DNA from: Nitrosospira briensis
Lineage (GTDB): Bacteria > Pseudomonadota > Gammaproteobacteria > Burkholderiales > Nitrosomonadaceae
Assembly (NCBI RefSeq): GCF_900115125.1
Contig: NZ_FOVJ01000002.1
Span: forward strand, 62,001 to 126,000
Direction of reading: 5' to 3'
DNA: 64,000 bases
Both the position numbers and the translations under genes were made by a program. Numbering within the stretch: position 1 is the first letter of the stretch; the number at the start of each line of letters is the position of its first letter. Shown piece after piece: positions 48,774 to 58,793 of this stretch. Under the pieces are notes generated by a model that was not told where the DNA came from, searched no databases, and worked only from the letters and a program-made list of their open reading frames with translations.

Positions 48774-49589
48774 TCAAGTCTGTAACAGTAGGAGTGACAA
48801 AATGGCGATGGGCAGGGTTGAAGTCAGTGCATCAATACGGTCAAGTATACCACCGTGGCCGGGCAAAATATTCCCGCTATCCTTGACTCCCGCATGTCGC
48901 TTCATCAGCGACTCGAACAAATCCCCGATAATCCCCATGCCGGCAAGAAGCACCAATAGTGGTATCAGCAACTTGATGCGAGATTCATCTTCGGTGCTGT
49001 AATTCCAAATGAGTGCATAAATAAAAACCGCCGCCAGCGCTCCCACGACGCCTTCCCACGTTTTTCCCGGGCTGATTCCCGGCGCGAGCTTATGTTTTCC
49101 CCAAGCACGGCCGCTAAAATAGGCAGCGGTATCGGATATCCAGACGGCGGACATGAACCCGAGCAGGAGGAATGGATCGATGGCGCGTAACTGGTATAAA
49201 GCCAAACAGGTAGGCAACAGCAGCAGCCAGCCAGCCAGCGCCAGTGCGGGGGGGTTCTTGATCCGACGTTTGGACGTCAGAAAGAATGGAACGAATAGAG
49301 CCCAGAACGCTGCCGACGCCATGTAAAACCAGAAAAAAGACATGGTATGCGGATCAGCCAGAACCATATCGTTCAGCACGAACAACAGTTCTCCGGTCAG
49401 AATCACCGTGAATAAAAGATAAGCGATGGAGCCAGTCAGAGAAAATTTTGCAAGCCTGCTCCATTCCCATATGCCTGTGGCGGTCAAGGCAAGCAGCAAC
49501 ACCATCCAGAAAATGGATGACAGGTAAAATAATGCCGCCAAAAATACGAATAGCATGATGACGGCGGTAAAAATCCGGGCCCTGAGCAT
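48774..49589 (-). CDS. cdsA: Phosphatidate cytidylyltransferase
   Basis: Makes CDP-diacylglycerol for phospholipids, upstream of psd activity. 271 residues with about eight membrane helices and the C-terminal signature '[29 protein letters not shown]'. It sits between uppS and dxr in the conserved order. Confidence 0.95.
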   Translation of the reverse strand: MLRARIFTAVIMLFVFLAALFYLSSIFWMVLLLALTATGIWEWSRLAKFSLTGSIAYLLFTVILTGELLFVLNDMVLADPHTMSFFWFYMASAAFWALFVPFFLTSKRRIKNPPALALAGWLLLLPTCLALYQLRAIDPFLLLGFMSAVWISDTAAYFSGRAWGKHKLAPGISPGKTWEGVVGALAAVFIYALIWNYSTEDESRIKLLIPLLVLLAGMGIIGDLFESLMKRHAGVKDSGNILPGHGGILDRIDALTSTLPIAILSLLLLQT

Positions 49590-49637
49590 GACTGGTAACG
49601 TAGGAAAGAAGCAACCCAGATTGGAGAGGCGCAGAGG

Positions 49638-50435
49638 CTACGCCGTTTTTTTTACGGCAACCTCTCTTCCTCCATGAGCAGATGATCTCGCTTGAATCTG
49701 CTCGCTGGTGCGCCCAAACCGGCGCTCGCGTTGTTGATAGGACTGAATGGCAAGATCCAGTGCACGAGCATCGAAATCCGGCCAGAGCGTATCGGTGAAA
49801 TACAGTTCGGTGTATGCCAGTTGCCACAATAAAAAGTTGCTGATGCGCTTTTCACCGCCGGTACGGATAAACAGATCGGGTTCCGGCGCGTAGTTCAAGG
49901 CAAAATGCGGCATCAGGTCGCTCTCGTCAAAACAGTTCGCTAATTGCGGATGTTGCTCCAGCATTTTGCGAACCGCCTGCATGATATCCCAGCGTCCTCC
50001 GTAATTGGCTGCGATGGTAAGCGTGAAGCGGGTATTTGCCGCTGTAAGCGCCTCGCCATTGCGAATGAACTCGACTATTTTCGAATCGAATTTCGATAGA
50101 TCCCCAATTACCTTGAAGCAAATGCCGTTCTCATGCAGCTTGGTAACCTCCTGCTCCAGCACGTTGATGAAAAGCTGCATCAGGAATGCGACTTCATCCG
50201 TTGGCCGGCGCCAATTCTCGCTGCTGAAAGCAAACAAGGTGAGGTATTCCACGCCGCGCTCGATGCAAGCCTTGATTGCGGTACGTACTGTCTCCACACC
50301 ACGTTTATGCCCGGCCATCCGCGGCATGAAGCGGTTTTTCGCCCAGCGCCCATTGCCATCCATGATGATCGCAATATGCTGCGGGATCATGCCCGTTTCA
50401 GGTATTTCCCGTGTTGAACTGGAGATGACAGACAT
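49638..50435 (-). CDS. uppS: Undecaprenyl diphosphate synthase
   Basis: cis-Prenyltransferase that makes the lipid carrier for cell wall synthesis. '[14 protein letters not shown]' with the catalytic Asp near residue 26, and '[26 protein letters not shown]' near the C terminus, are diagnostic. 265 residues; a start at the internal MIPQH (codon 16) is possible. A charged tail of about 20 residues follows the conserved core. Confidence 0.95.
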   Translation of the reverse strand: MSVISSSTREIPETGMIPQHIAIIMDGNGRWAKNRFMPRMAGHKRGVETVRTAIKACIERGVEYLTLFAFSSENWRRPTDEVAFLMQLFINVLEQEVTKLHENGICFKVIGDLSKFDSKIVEFIRNGEALTAANTRFTLTIAANYGGRWDIMQAVRKMLEQHPQLANCFDESDLMPHFALNYAPEPDLFIRTGGEKRISNFLLWQLAYTELYFTDTLWPDFDARALDLAIQSYQQRERRFGRTSEQIQARSSAHGGREVAVKKTA

Positions 50436-50533
50436 GGAGAACTATTGAGTTAAGGTGACTTCTAAAAATCCGGCAATGTTTAAATCAATTGCCTGCCCCG
50501 CAATGTCATGGCGTGGCCTTATGGTTTGCCGCC

Positions 50534-51091
50534 TCAGATCGCCATCAGCTCGGCTTCCTTGATTTGCAGGAGCTTGTCGATTTCCGCGATATGGCGGTCG
50601 GTAAGTTTCTGGATCTCATCCTGTCCGCGGCGTTCCTCATCCTCGGCGATCTTTTTTTCCTTGAGCAAATCCTTCAGCTGGGTATTTGCATCACGGCGGA
50701 TATTTCGCATCGCCACCCGTGCGTTTTCACCCTCATGCTTTACGATCTTGGTAAGGTCACGGCGACGCTCCTCGGTAAGGGCCGGCATCGGTATGCGAAT
50801 CAACTCACCTACAGTGACAGGGTTCAGGCCCAGGTCGGAACTACGGATAGCTTTCTCGATCGCGCTCAGCATCTTTTTTTCCCAGGGCGCAACGGTAATG
50901 GTACGCGCATCCGCCAGGTTGACGCTTGCCACCTGACTGATGAGTGTGGGCGCACCATAATAGTCGACTGTAATGTGATCCAGCAAACCCGTGTGAGCGC
51001 GGCCGGTCCGTACCTTGCCCAGATCCAGCTTCAGTGCCTCCAGGCTTTTCTGCATCTTTTGTTCAGCGGATTTTTTTATGTCGGCGATCAT
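50534..51091 (-). CDS. frr: Ribosome recycling factor
   Basis: Splits post-termination ribosomes with EF-G. 185 residues: the N-terminal [33 protein letters not shown] and '[19 protein letters not shown]' are typical. It follows pyrH after 27 bases. Confidence 0.97.
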   Translation of the reverse strand: MIADIKKSAEQKMQKSLEALKLDLGKVRTGRAHTGLLDHITVDYYGAPTLISQVASVNLADARTITVAPWEKKMLSAIEKAIRSSDLGLNPVTVGELIRIPMPALTEERRRDLTKIVKHEGENARVAMRNIRRDANTQLKDLLKEKKIAEDEERRGQDEIQKLTDRHIAEIDKLLQIKEAELMAI

Positions 51092-51118
51092 GATATTTTC
51101 TTCAGAATGGCGAACAAT

Positions 51119-51835
51119 TCAAACTTGTACCAGCGTACCTTCATTCTCGCCCAGCACTACCCGTCTTAGTGCGCCGGGCTTGAAGATACTGAACACGTTG
51201 AGCAGTAGCTTGTGGTCGCGGCAAAGTGTCAGGGCCGTAGCATCCATAACCTTGAGATTCTGGGCAATGGCCGCGTCGAATGACAGCTTCTCGTAGCGTA
51301 TGGCACCGGGGTTCTTCTTGGGATCCGTCGAATATACCCCATCCACCTTGGTGGCCTTGAGTACGATATCCACGTTCATCTCCCTTCCACGCAATGCAGC
51401 GGCCGTATCGGTAGTGAAAAAGGGATTGCCGGTGCCGGCGGCGAAAATCACTACCTTACCCTCCTCCAGATAACGTATTGCCTTACCGCGAATGTAAGGT
51501 TCCACTACCTGATCAACGCGCAACGCCGACTGCACCCGGCTCACCAATCCCCCGCGGCGCATGGCGTCCTGCAGCGCCAGGGCATTCATGACGGTCGCCA
51601 GCATTCCCATATAATCCGCGGTTGCGCGGTCCATCCCATCTTCAGCGGACGTCATGCCCCGAAAAATGTTGCCGCCGCCTATCACTACCGCCACTTGAAC
51701 CCCCAACCGGCTCACCTCGGCGATTTCAGCAACGATTCTCTCCATTACCACGCGATTTATGCCGTAGCTGTCATCACCCATGAGAGCCTCGCCGGAGAGC
51801 TTCAGGAGAATACGCTTATAAGCGGCGGTCGTCAT
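51119..51835 (-). CDS. pyrH: UMP kinase
   Basis: Phosphorylates UMP to UDP. 238 residues; '[13 protein letters not shown]' at the N terminus, 'GGGNIFRG' near residue 50, and '[18 protein letters not shown]' near residue 125 form the nucleotide sites. It is 8 bases after tsf in the rpsB-tsf-pyrH-frr cluster. Confidence 0.97.
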   Translation of the reverse strand: MTTAAYKRILLKLSGEALMGDDSYGINRVVMERIVAEIAEVSRLGVQVAVVIGGGNIFRGMTSAEDGMDRATADYMGMLATVMNALALQDAMRRGGLVSRVQSALRVDQVVEPYIRGKAIRYLEEGKVVIFAAGTGNPFFTTDTAAALRGREMNVDIVLKATKVDGVYSTDPKKNPGAIRYEKLSFDAAIAQNLKVMDATALTLCRDHKLLLNVFSIFKPGALRRVVLGENEGTLVQV

Positions 51836-51843
51836 GAATGATT

Positions 51844-52752
51844 CTAATTTGCCTGCGGTGTTTTGTCTTCTTTCGCCTGGTTCACCTGCGCCATTACTTC
51901 AGCAGCAAAATCGCCAGTTTTCTTTTCGATCCCCTCTCCAACAACGAACAAGGTAAACGCATTGACCTTGGCAGACTTTGACACAAGCAGCTTTTCCACG
52001 GTCTCGTCCGGATTCTTGACGAATGGTTGACCGAGGAGCGTCACTTCTGCAAGGTATTTGGCAATCCGTCCATCAACCATTCTTGCAACGATATCGGCGG
52101 GCTTGCCGCTTTCTGTCGCCTGGGCCGTATATATCTGCCGTTCACGCGCGAGCAACTCGGGCGACACCTGCTCGCTTGACACGCAAAGCGGTTTGCTGGC
52201 CGCAATATGCATGGCCAAGTCCTTGCCCAGCATATCGTCGCCGCCTGTGTAATCGACCATTACGCCGATTTTGGCGCCATGAAGATATGACGCCAGGCGC
52301 CCCTCCGTCGTATGACGGGCGAAACGGCGCACGCTGATATTCTCACCCAGCTTCATGACCAGCGCCTTCCGGAACTCCTCCACGCTTTCTCCACCCGGCA
52401 GTTCGGCGCTCGCCAATGCTTCGATATCCGTCACGCCCTGTGTCGCCACCAACTGCGCGAGATCCCGGCTAAATTTGATGAAGTCTTCGTTCCTTGCGAC
52501 AAAATCGGTTTCGCAATTGACTTCCACCAGCGCGCCACTCTTTCCATCACGCGCAATATACGCAGCCACCATCCCTTCCGACGCGACACGCCCCGCCGCC
52601 TTGCTCGCCTTGGCGCCACTCTTGATACGCAGCAGGTCCTCCGCTGCCTTGATGTCCCCGCCGGTTTCGGTCAACGCTTTCTTGCATTCCATCATGCCCA
52701 GTCCGGTCATGTCGCGCAATTCCTTAACCCTTTGTGCGGTGATATCCGCCAT
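51844..52752 (-). CDS. tsf: Elongation factor Ts
   Basis: Nucleotide exchange factor for EF-Tu. The start is ATG at 52752, with GGAG six bases before; the extra 13 codons upstream belong to the leader. '[16 protein letters not shown]' at the N terminus and '[10 protein letters not shown]' near residue 80 are the family marks. About 302 residues. Confidence 0.97.
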   Translation of the reverse strand: MADITAQRVKELRDMTGLGMMECKKALTETGGDIKAAEDLLRIKSGAKASKAAGRVASEGMVAAYIARDGKSGALVEVNCETDFVARNEDFIKFSRDLAQLVATQGVTDIEALASAELPGGESVEEFRKALVMKLGENISVRRFARHTTEGRLASYLHGAKIGVMVDYTGGDDMLGKDLAMHIAASKPLCVSSEQVSPELLARERQIYTAQATESGKPADIVARMVDGRIAKYLAEVTLLGQPFVKNPDETVEKLLVSKSAKVNAFTLFVVGEGIEKKTGDFAAEVMAQVNQAKEDKTPQAN

Positions 52753-52773
52753 ATTCACTCCATATATTTTGTT

Positions 52774-52802
52774 AAAAAGCCGCGTGATCATATCACGCGG
52801 CT
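52774..52802 (-). terminator. Stem-loop with T-run between rpsB and tsf
   Basis: A perfect 10-base stem, AGCCGCGTGA (52778-52787) with TCACGCGGCT (52793-52802), has a 5-base loop. On the minus strand it is followed by TTTTT (52774-52778). As in enteric rpsB-tsf, it probably acts as an attenuator that lowers tsf relative to rpsB. Confidence 0.8.
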
Positions 52803-52854
52803 GACGCTGCTCTGCGGAAGCACCCCGCCATGGTTCCCCATGGCCAACCTGACC

Positions 52855-53595
52855 TTATTCCGCGGCTACTGCCTCATCCATCTCCGCAAACTCGTTCTTG
52901 ACGATATCCTGGACAGCCTGGTTACGCCCCTCCAGGATCGCATCGGCGACGCCGCGCGCATATAAGCGTATCGCCTGACTGGAATCGTCATTGCCGGGGA
53001 TGACATAGTCCAGACCTTCAGGGCTGTGGTTGGTATCTACCACCCCTACTATCGGAATGCCAAGTTTCTTTGCCTCGGTAATTGCGCCTTTCTGGTAACC
53101 GACATCAATCACGAACATGGCGTCGGGAAGGCCTTTCATATCCTTGATACCACCCAGGCTGCGGTTGAGTTTTTCCAGTTCGCGCTGGATATCCAGCGCT
53201 TCCTTCTTGGAAAGCTTGTCGAGCGTCCCGTCCTCGGTCATCGTTTCCATATCGTGGAGGCGTTTAACGGACAACTTTATCGTCTTGAAATTGGTGAGCA
53301 TACCGCCGAGCCAGCGTTGATCAACGAACGGGGCGCCGCAGCGGAGGGCTTCCTCGCGTACGATGTCACGCGCTTGACGCTTTGTTCCAACGAACAGGAT
53401 ATTGCCCTTGTTGGCCGATAACTGACGCACATAGTTCATTGCCTCCTGATACATCACCAGAGTTTTTTCGAGGTTGATGATGTGTATCTTGTTGCGATGA
53501 CCGAAAATATACTGCGCCATCTTGGGATTCCAGAAACGGGTTTGATGCCCAAAATGGACGCCCGCCTCCAGCATTTGCCGCATGGTTACTGACAT
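52855..53595 (-). CDS. rpsB: 30S ribosomal protein S2
   Basis: Small-subunit protein. 246 residues starting [26 protein letters not shown], the standard S2 N terminus, with 'LFVGTKRQA' and '[29 protein letters not shown]' following. The ATG is preceded by GAGGAG. It heads the rpsB-tsf-pyrH-frr cluster and has a structured leader. Confidence 0.98.
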   Translation of the reverse strand: MSVTMRQMLEAGVHFGHQTRFWNPKMAQYIFGHRNKIHIINLEKTLVMYQEAMNYVRQLSANKGNILFVGTKRQARDIVREEALRCGAPFVDQRWLGGMLTNFKTIKLSVKRLHDMETMTEDGTLDKLSKKEALDIQRELEKLNRSLGGIKDMKGLPDAMFVIDVGYQKGAITEAKKLGIPIVGVVDTNHSPEGLDYVIPGNDDSSQAIRLYARGVADAILEGRNQAVQDIVKNEFAEMDEAVAAE

Positions 53596-53609
53596 TGAAA
53601 TTCTCCTCT

Positions 53610-53665
53610 AAGGGTTGAGCCTCCAGCCGCCATAGCCGCTCCCGCAAAATTGCGGAAGCACCCTT
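53610..53665 (-). promoter_or_regulatory. Structured rpsB leader
   Basis: In the rpsB 5' untranslated region, AAGGGT (minus strand, 53660-53665) pairs with ACCCTT (53610-53615) to close a domain that contains a CCGCA/TGCGG hairpin near 53643-53656. Leaders of rpsB genes are targets of S2 autoregulation. That role here is inferred. Confidence 0.5.
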
Positions 53666-53774
53666 TTTAATGGCGGATGTGCGAATTTAAGCCGGCTTAT
53701 GGGGGCCGATCCAAACGTAATCCAAATGATACGAACGGAAAGAGGTAAGCTGAAACAAGCCGGATTAGCGCGAA

Positions 53775-53804
53775 ATTATATCATTTTTATGTCGATTCGC
53801 TCAA
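53775..53804 (-). promoter_or_regulatory. Sigma70 promoter of the rpsB cluster
   Basis: On the minus strand TTGAGC (-35, 53799-53804) and a perfect TATAAT (-10, 53775-53780) are 18 bases apart. The transcript begins near 53768 and has a leader of about 170 bases, room for the structured domain. Confidence 0.75.
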
Positions 53805-54042
53805 TTTGAAGCTGCGGTATTTTTGCAGGCGCGTCACTGCATCGGGTCACGATGAAAAAAACGTCGAAAATGCGGCGATAACCGCTCCATCCCGGCAGTC
53901 AGGAAGAGACAATATCAATGAGCGCCTCATTATGTGTGTCAACGTACATATCCCCATCAACTAATACACCATAATACAGCTTCATACCGAGAAGCCGCAC
54001 ATCGGATTATGCATTTTTTCCATAATTAAATAAGGAGCCAAC
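53805..54042. other. Divergent intergenic DNA upstream of the DUF883 gene
   Basis: With the rpsB leader this makes a 447-base gap between divergent genes. No further gene is seen. The promoter of the DUF883 operon must be here, but I could not pick hexamers with confidence. A GGAG site precedes the DUF883 ATG. Confidence 0.4.
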
Positions 54043-54456
54043 ATGGAACAGGATACTTCGACGAATAAAATTGGCGATGCAAAAGATGCAGCAGAAAATA
54101 CGGCGCAACGCGCGGGCGCTGCAGCTCATCGGGTTGGCGACGCAGCCCGATCAGCAGGGAAACACGTGGGGGAAGTCGCCAGTGATGAACTGTCAAATCT
54201 CCGCGCCGATCTGGACGACCTGATTTCACGCATTCCCAGCCTATCCGATATCGATCTGGAGGAAGCCAAGGAAAAACTGATGGCAAAGATCGCATCCACA
54301 AAGGAAGCAGCAACAGACCTTGCTCACGATGCTCGTGAACAGTTCGATTACGGGGTGGAGTGTTCAAAGGAGTGCATAAGGGAACACCCGCTGCAGTCGG
54401 TTGGTTACGCCGCGGCGGCCGGCTTTGTCATTGGCCTGTTACTGACCCGCCGCTAA
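54043..54456 (+). CDS. DUF883-family (ElaB/YqjD-like) membrane-anchored protein
   Basis: 137 residues, mostly alanine-rich amphipathic helix (residues 10-110), then a single C-terminal membrane anchor 'VGYAAAAGFVIGLLLTRR' ending in the RR typical of the ElaB/YgaM/YqjD family. In E. coli such proteins tether ribosomes to the membrane in stationary phase. It heads a set with YqjE- and YqjK-like genes, as in enteric bacteria. Confidence 0.88.
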   Translation: MEQDTSTNKIGDAKDAAENTAQRAGAAAHRVGDAARSAGKHVGEVASDELSNLRADLDDLISRIPSLSDIDLEEAKEKLMAKIASTKEAATDLAHDAREQFDYGVECSKECIREHPLQSVGYAAAAGFVIGLLLTRR

Positions 54457-54496
54457 ACGGCTTCCGGCCCCAACACATAAGTCGAGATAAATCGCC

Positions 54497-54865
54497 ATGT
54501 TTGAGACCATCAGAAAAGCCAGACAAATCGGAACAATTGCTTTGGAACGTGTTGGGGAATACGCGGAGTTGCTGAAGATATCAGCGGAGATTCAGGGTCA
54601 GAATTTGAAGAAGCGGATAGTCAGTTTTGTAATGGTAGCGCTTCTTGCTGTCTTGAGCCTGATTTTCCTGGGGCTGGCTATCATCGTTACCTGCTGGGAT
54701 ACGCCCTATCGGGTGATCTCCGCATGGGGCGTGGCCGGTTTTTATGCCCTTGCAGCGTTTATCGCATATATCGCGGCCCCCAGCCGGGCCGATTCTGTTT
54801 CAGCTTTCGATACCGTGCGCGAGGAATTGCAGCAGGATATAAAGCTAATGAAGGACGTGGTATGA
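54497..54865 (+). CDS. YqjE-like / holin-X-family membrane protein
   Basis: 122 residues with two membrane helices ('IVSFVMVALLAVLSLIFLGLAIIV' and 'AWGVAGFYALAAFIAYIAA') and charged flanks. This fits the Phage_holin_3_6 (YqjE) family, which is not a true lysis holin. It follows the DUF883 gene and overlaps the next by four bases. Confidence 0.82.
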   Translation: MFETIRKARQIGTIALERVGEYAELLKISAEIQGQNLKKRIVSFVMVALLAVLSLIFLGLAIIVTCWDTPYRVISAWGVAGFYALAAFIAYIAAPSRADSVSAFDTVREELQQDIKLMKDVV

Positions 54866-55218
54866 GTACTGCCCTCGAAGGCGAAAGAAAAGCCCTATTG
54901 GAGCGAATGAGAGCCAGCCGGAGGTACTATCGATCCGTGTTCATCCCTGAGGATGAACATCCGGCTGGCGATCCTGATCATATCCGGGCATTCCCGCGCA
55001 GCCATACGTTCAAATTTTTATCGCGGCATCCCTATTCCACTTCACTGGGGTTGCTTGTAGCTTTGTCGATGATGCCGCCCGGACGGCTGAACAGAGCAGT
55101 AAAAGGCGGCCTTGCCCTCACGGCGGGAATTCTCGGGAGCGGCGCGAGAGCACTTATGATGCGCCAGGTTTTGCCCTCGATGATACGTTCGTTCGGGTCG
55201 CGTAAGCGCCGTTCGTAA
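54862..55218 (+). CDS. YqjK-like small protein
   Basis: 118 residues from ATG at 54862, the ATGA overlap with the YqjE-like gene; the longer frame from 54724 only shadows it. It has an N-terminal charged helix ('GERKALLERMRASRRYYRSVF'), a middle hydrophobic segment and a basic end (RSFGSRKRRS). Similarity to YqjK is by place and general layout, so the name is provisional. Confidence 0.72.
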   Translation: MSTALEGERKALLERMRASRRYYRSVFIPEDEHPAGDPDHIRAFPRSHTFKFLSRHPYSTSLGLLVALSMMPPGRLNRAVKGGLALTAGILGSGARALMMRQVLPSMIRSFGSRKRRS

Positions 55219-55294
55219 TGTTTGAGTTGCAAACCGAAGCAACCTGATCAGGTAGCGGCTGAATCCTGCATCAGGTCTTTAAGGAGGAGACATC

Positions 55295-55369
55295 GTGGGT
55301 AAATATTTCATTGCCTGGCTTCTCGGCGTGCCGGCGTTTGTTTTGATAATAATCTACCTTTTGTTTTAA
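55295..55369 (+). CDS. 24-residue membrane peptide
   Basis: GTG start at 55295 with a very strong AAGGAGGAG site 5-6 bases before it. The product is MGKYFIAWLLG, then VPAFVLIIIYLLF to the stop: one membrane helix from the third residue on. Such short 'WLLGVP' peptides are known as hypothetical genes in proteobacteria. It follows the DUF883-YqjE-YqjK set by 76 bases and may share its transcript. Function unknown. Confidence 0.6.
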   Translation: MGKYFIAWLLGVPAFVLIIIYLLF

Positions 55370-55451
55370 ACTGTTTTTCGTGCCCCCAAGCTTGTTCTGC
55401 TTGGGCCAGTCTTACCGATTACCGGCAGGTGCCTACTGTCAGGGAGGTGCT

Positions 55452-55745
55452 GTGAGATATTTACCGGCATTACAGAACATGAAAGTGCACTTGCTGATAA
55501 TCTCGATTTTCAGCATCGTTGGACCAGCTCATGCGGAAGCAAGTAAAGGGCAAAAGGCGGATGCGCCTGAACTGGTATCGCCGCCTTGGGAATTGTATGA
55601 CGCCAACAAGGACGATTACATAAGTGCGGAAGAAGCCGAGGCTCAGAAAATGCCGAGCCAGACTTTCAGGAGCCTGGACGTTGATCGGGATGGAAGGCTG
55701 AACCATGAGGAGTTTTCCAAAGCACCTCCCATCAAGCTGGAGTGA
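55452..55745 (+). CDS. Exported EF-hand calcium-binding protein
   Basis: 97 residues from GTG at 55452, which has AGGGAGG upstream; ATG at 55479 has no site. A signal peptide ends near AHA. Two EF-hand loops are canonical: 'DANKDDYISAEE' and 'DVDRDGRLNHEE', 20-40 residues apart. It probably binds calcium in the periplasm. It lies at the end of the stress-envelope set; no partner is obvious. Confidence 0.78.
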   Translation: MRYLPALQNMKVHLLIISIFSIVGPAHAEASKGQKADAPELVSPPWELYDANKDDYISAEEAEAQKMPSQTFRSLDVDRDGRLNHEEFSKAPPIKLE

Positions 55746-56042
55746 AGTAATACATTCCGCTTGAACGGTTGAGCCACTACCCTTCCGGCGCCAATCAAAG
55801 CGAAAGCTTGGCGAAAACTACAATCCTGTCGCGGCCAGCCGGCTAATGTTGCGATCGGATGGGTAATATTCTGAAAAGTTTTGATGTCCTCCAGCAATAT
55901 CGGCATCCCTTAAGATGAGCTTTTCCCGGCCGCTAACCCTGTCACTGTTCTTACGTAGGTGATTGCATTTTCAGCTACAATCGCGTGAATGAATGCAATA
56001 AATGCGATAGTGGCGTTCGACAATGCCATGAATGAACTTGTG

Positions 56043-56567
56043 ATGGATGAGGCAAGGGGGAATATCTTTCTGGTGGGCATGATGGGTGCCGGAAAAACGA
56101 CCATCGGCCGGCTTTTGGCCGGTTTCCTGAAAAAGACATTTTATGATTCGGATCGGGAAATTCAAAAAAGAACAGGCGTCAGCATTCCCCTTATTTTTGA
56201 AATTGAGGGCGAAGCTGGTTTCCGCAAGCGTGAGACAGAAATGTTGTCGGAGCTTGTGAAAACGAGAAATATTGTTCTTGCCACAGGAGGCGGAGCAGTG
56301 CTGAGTGCACAAAACCGCGAAATGTTAAAGCAGAGCGGTACCGTAATTTACTTGAGGGCGACGGTCGATGATCTTTGGCGGCGCACCCGGCAGGACAAGA
56401 ACCGCCCGTTGCTGCAGACTCAGGATCCCCGCACTAAACTCCTTGAGCTATATGGCCAGCGCGATCCGCTTTATCAGGAGACAGCGCACATCATCGTCGA
56501 GAGCGGAAAACGAAGCGCACGTCATCTGGCGCAATTACTGGCCCAGCAATTGGCCTGCTCCCGCTGA
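56043..56567 (+). CDS. aroK: Shikimate kinase
   Basis: Fifth step of aromatic amino-acid synthesis. The Walker A 'GMMGAGKTTIGR' lies a few residues from the start MDEARGNIFLVG, which matches E. coli AroK; upstream ATGs at 55989 and 56028 lack ribosome sites. 'DSDREIQ' binds shikimate and 'LATGGGAV' and 'RDKNRPLL'-like 'RQDKNRPLL' (lid) are present. 174 residues. aroB, which normally follows, is absent; the next gene is convergent def. Confidence 0.94.
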   Translation: MDEARGNIFLVGMMGAGKTTIGRLLAGFLKKTFYDSDREIQKRTGVSIPLIFEIEGEAGFRKRETEMLSELVKTRNIVLATGGGAVLSAQNREMLKQSGTVIYLRATVDDLWRRTRQDKNRPLLQTQDPRTKLLELYGQRDPLYQETAHIIVESGKRSARHLAQLLAQQLACSR

Positions 56568-56763
56568 CCTCGGACGAAGCATAAGAAGAGTCAGTTCCAA
56601 AGCATCGAAAGTGACCCCTGCAAGAGCCATAGGTCAGGCAGGCGAGCCGGGGAAGCCCATCCGCGCTTTTTCCGACGCTCGCACTGTTGCTCATCGCTGG
56701 TCTTGCCTCGCCAAAAGAACTACGCTCTACCCTGTCAAATGCTGACGCCGCGTCAATTCCCGC

Positions 56764-57297
56764 TTACTCTGCCATTGGCTCATGATCTGGAAACAATACG
56801 TCGGTAAAACCGAATGTCCGGAAATCGGTAACACGCATGGGGTAGAGGATGCCCTGCAAATGATCGCACTCGTGTTGCACAACCCGGGCATGGAACCCAT
56901 CGACCCTCCGATCGATGGGTCTTCCATATTGATCCGAACCTTGATAACGCACGCTGGCAAAGCGGGGAACCATGGCACGCATACCGGGGACGCTCAGGCA
57001 GCCTTCCCAACCCTGTTCCATGTTTTCTGTAAGGGGCGTCAATACGGGATTTATCAGGACCGTGTAAGGAACTTCCTCCGCATCGGGATAGCGCCGGTTG
57101 CGCTTGACCCCAAAAATGACGACTTGCAGGCCAACCCCGATCTGTGGCGCGGCCAATCCTGCACCATCCAGCGCTTCCATGGTTTCATGCATATCCCGAA
57201 TCAGAGCCTCCAGCTCCGGGATGTTGAATTTCTCTACGCTCCGCGCCACTTCCAGCAATCGCGGATCACCCATTTTCAATACCGGTTTAATCGACAT
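56764..57297 (-). CDS. def: Peptide deformylase
   Basis: Removes the formyl group from nascent proteins. ATG at 57297 gives 177 residues beginning [18 protein letters not shown]. The three metal motifs are seen: 'GLAAPQIGV' (near residue 43), 'EGCLSVPG' (Cys ligand) and '[12 protein letters not shown]'. The longer upstream frame overlaps mtnP. The start overlaps the mtnP stop by 11 bases. fmt and the 16S methyltransferase gene usual next to def are not here. Confidence 0.95.
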   Translation of the reverse strand: MSIKPVLKMGDPRLLEVARSVEKFNIPELEALIRDMHETMEALDGAGLAAPQIGVGLQVVIFGVKRNRRYPDAEEVPYTVLINPVLTPLTENMEQGWEGCLSVPGMRAMVPRFASVRYQGSDQYGRPIDRRVDGFHARVVQHECDHLQGILYPMRVTDFRTFGFTDVLFPDHEPMAE

Positions 57298-58033
57298 CGA
57301 ACTCCACCACGCGCTCGAGAATGTTCCTGACGCCCACCATCGTTTTTTCCAGAACGGCATGCGCGTCTTCCAGGCTGATCGCATGCGCGCTCGTCTTGCG
57401 GCCTGCAGCATGGTTCGCCACCACGGCAATGGTCCCATAGCAAAGCCCCAATTCTTTAGCCAGGGCTGCTTCCGGCATGCCGGTCATGCCTATCATATCA
57501 ACTCCGTCCCGCTCCAGCCGGTTGACTTCAGCAGCGGTTTCCAGGCGCGGCCCCTGCGTCGCGCCATAAACACCCCCATCGATCACACGCTCATTCGCGC
57601 GTTCCGCTGCGTCCAGAAGTCGCTTGCGCGTCAACTGGCAATAAGGTTCGGTAAAATCTATGTGCGTGACCGCCTTGTCTATGACGTCATGGTAAGTATA
57701 CTTGCGGCCATGGGTGTAGTCGATAATCTGGTCAGGAATTGCAACCGTACCGGGCGTCAAATCCGCCCGAATGCCGCCAACCGAAGCAACCGATATCACA
57801 CGCGACAAATTCAGTGAGTGCAAGGCCCACAGATTGGCGCGGTAATTTACCTGATGGGGTGGAATGGTGTGGCCATAGCCGTGACGGGCCAGGAACACGA
57901 CAGTGTTGTCATTGATTTTGCCGAAAGTCAGCGGACCGGACGGCTCGCCATAGGGAGTGGTCATAATCTTCCGGTGCGATATCTCAAGACAGGCAAGTTG
58001 GGCCATACCGGTACCGCCAATGATTGCAAGCAT
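57287..58033 (-). CDS. mtnP: Methylthioadenosine/methylthioinosine phosphorylase
   Basis: Phosphorolysis of a methylthio-purine nucleoside in methionine/purine salvage. 248 residues with '[13 protein letters not shown]', '[21 protein letters not shown]' (phosphate site), '[39 protein letters not shown]' and 'VANHAAG'. Betaproteobacterial members of this group act on S-methyl-5'-thioinosine, and the next gene downstream of the promoter, hpt, would salvage the hypoxanthine. The substrate is inferred; family is firm. Confidence 0.88.
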   Translation of the reverse strand: MLAIIGGTGMAQLACLEISHRKIMTTPYGEPSGPLTFGKINDNTVVFLARHGYGHTIPPHQVNYRANLWALHSLNLSRVISVASVGGIRADLTPGTVAIPDQIIDYTHGRKYTYHDVIDKAVTHIDFTEPYCQLTRKRLLDAAERANERVIDGGVYGATQGPRLETAAEVNRLERDGVDMIGMTGMPEAALAKELGLCYGTIAVVANHAAGRKTSAHAISLEDAHAVLEKTMVGVRNILERVVEFDVD

Positions 58034-58206
58034 ATCTTTCAGGAATCAAACCGGGATTGAAAAATGCGGGAGCCTAACCGCCTCAAAAAATCACAAATTC
58101 TGTCGATACTCGATCCAAAGCAATGGCGGCGCTGAGCGCAGCCTTTCTCGCATTCCATACTATGACCTCCCGGCATAGGTGAAAGGACATATATTACGGC
58201 TTCCAC

Positions 58207-58752
58207 TTATTCTTTCACGGCATAAATTGCAGGCAAATTGCGCCATGCGCCACGCACATCCATGCCGAAACCAAACACATAACGATCCGGTACCACGACA
58301 CCGACAAAATCGGCACGGATCGGCTTGGACCTGCCAATATCCTTGTCGGCAAAAACGGCGCTATAGAATGCGGCCGCGCCCTGATTCATGACCCGTTCCC
58401 GGATCGCCGCAAGCGTGATTCCTTCATCCAGAATATCGTCCAGCACCAGTACCACCCTGTTCTGCACATTTTCACGTGGCAATACTGTCCAATTAAGCTT
58501 ACCACCATGGGTCTTGTTATCGTAGCGGCTGACGTGAAGATAATCGAAATTGAGGGGGAATTCCAGCAAGGGCAGCAATTGGCCGGTAAATACGACTGCC
58601 CCTCCCATAATGCTCAACACCAGGGGGTACTGATGCGACAGCAACGTGGTGATATCGATCGCCATGCGTTTGACAGTTTGCGACACCACATCGGCAGAAA
58701 ATATCTGCTCTGCCGTGCCGAAAATTTTCCTTGCTTCTTCGGAGGACAGCAT
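58207..58752 (-). CDS. hpt: Hypoxanthine-guanine phosphoribosyltransferase
   Basis: Returns hypoxanthine or guanine to nucleotide form. 181 residues; the PRPP-binding motif '[14 protein letters not shown]' near residue 100 and 'FVGVVVPDRYVFGFGMD' near residue 150 are typical. It lies 173 bases upstream of mtnP on the same strand, consistent with a joint salvage route. Confidence 0.93.
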   Translation of the reverse strand: MLSSEEARKIFGTAEQIFSADVVSQTVKRMAIDITTLLSHQYPLVLSIMGGAVVFTGQLLPLLEFPLNFDYLHVSRYDNKTHGGKLNWTVLPRENVQNRVVLVLDDILDEGITLAAIRERVMNQGAAAFYSAVFADKDIGRSKPIRADFVGVVVPDRYVFGFGMDVRGAWRNLPAIYAVKE

Positions 58753-58793
58753 TAGCGCAAATCCCGGCTAGAACAGTGAAGGAAACAACGGAC

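Noticed and set aside
57298-57438. 47-codon upstream extension of def
   Set aside because: It overlaps mtnP and is a Trp/Arg-rich shadow; deformylases start at MSIKPV.
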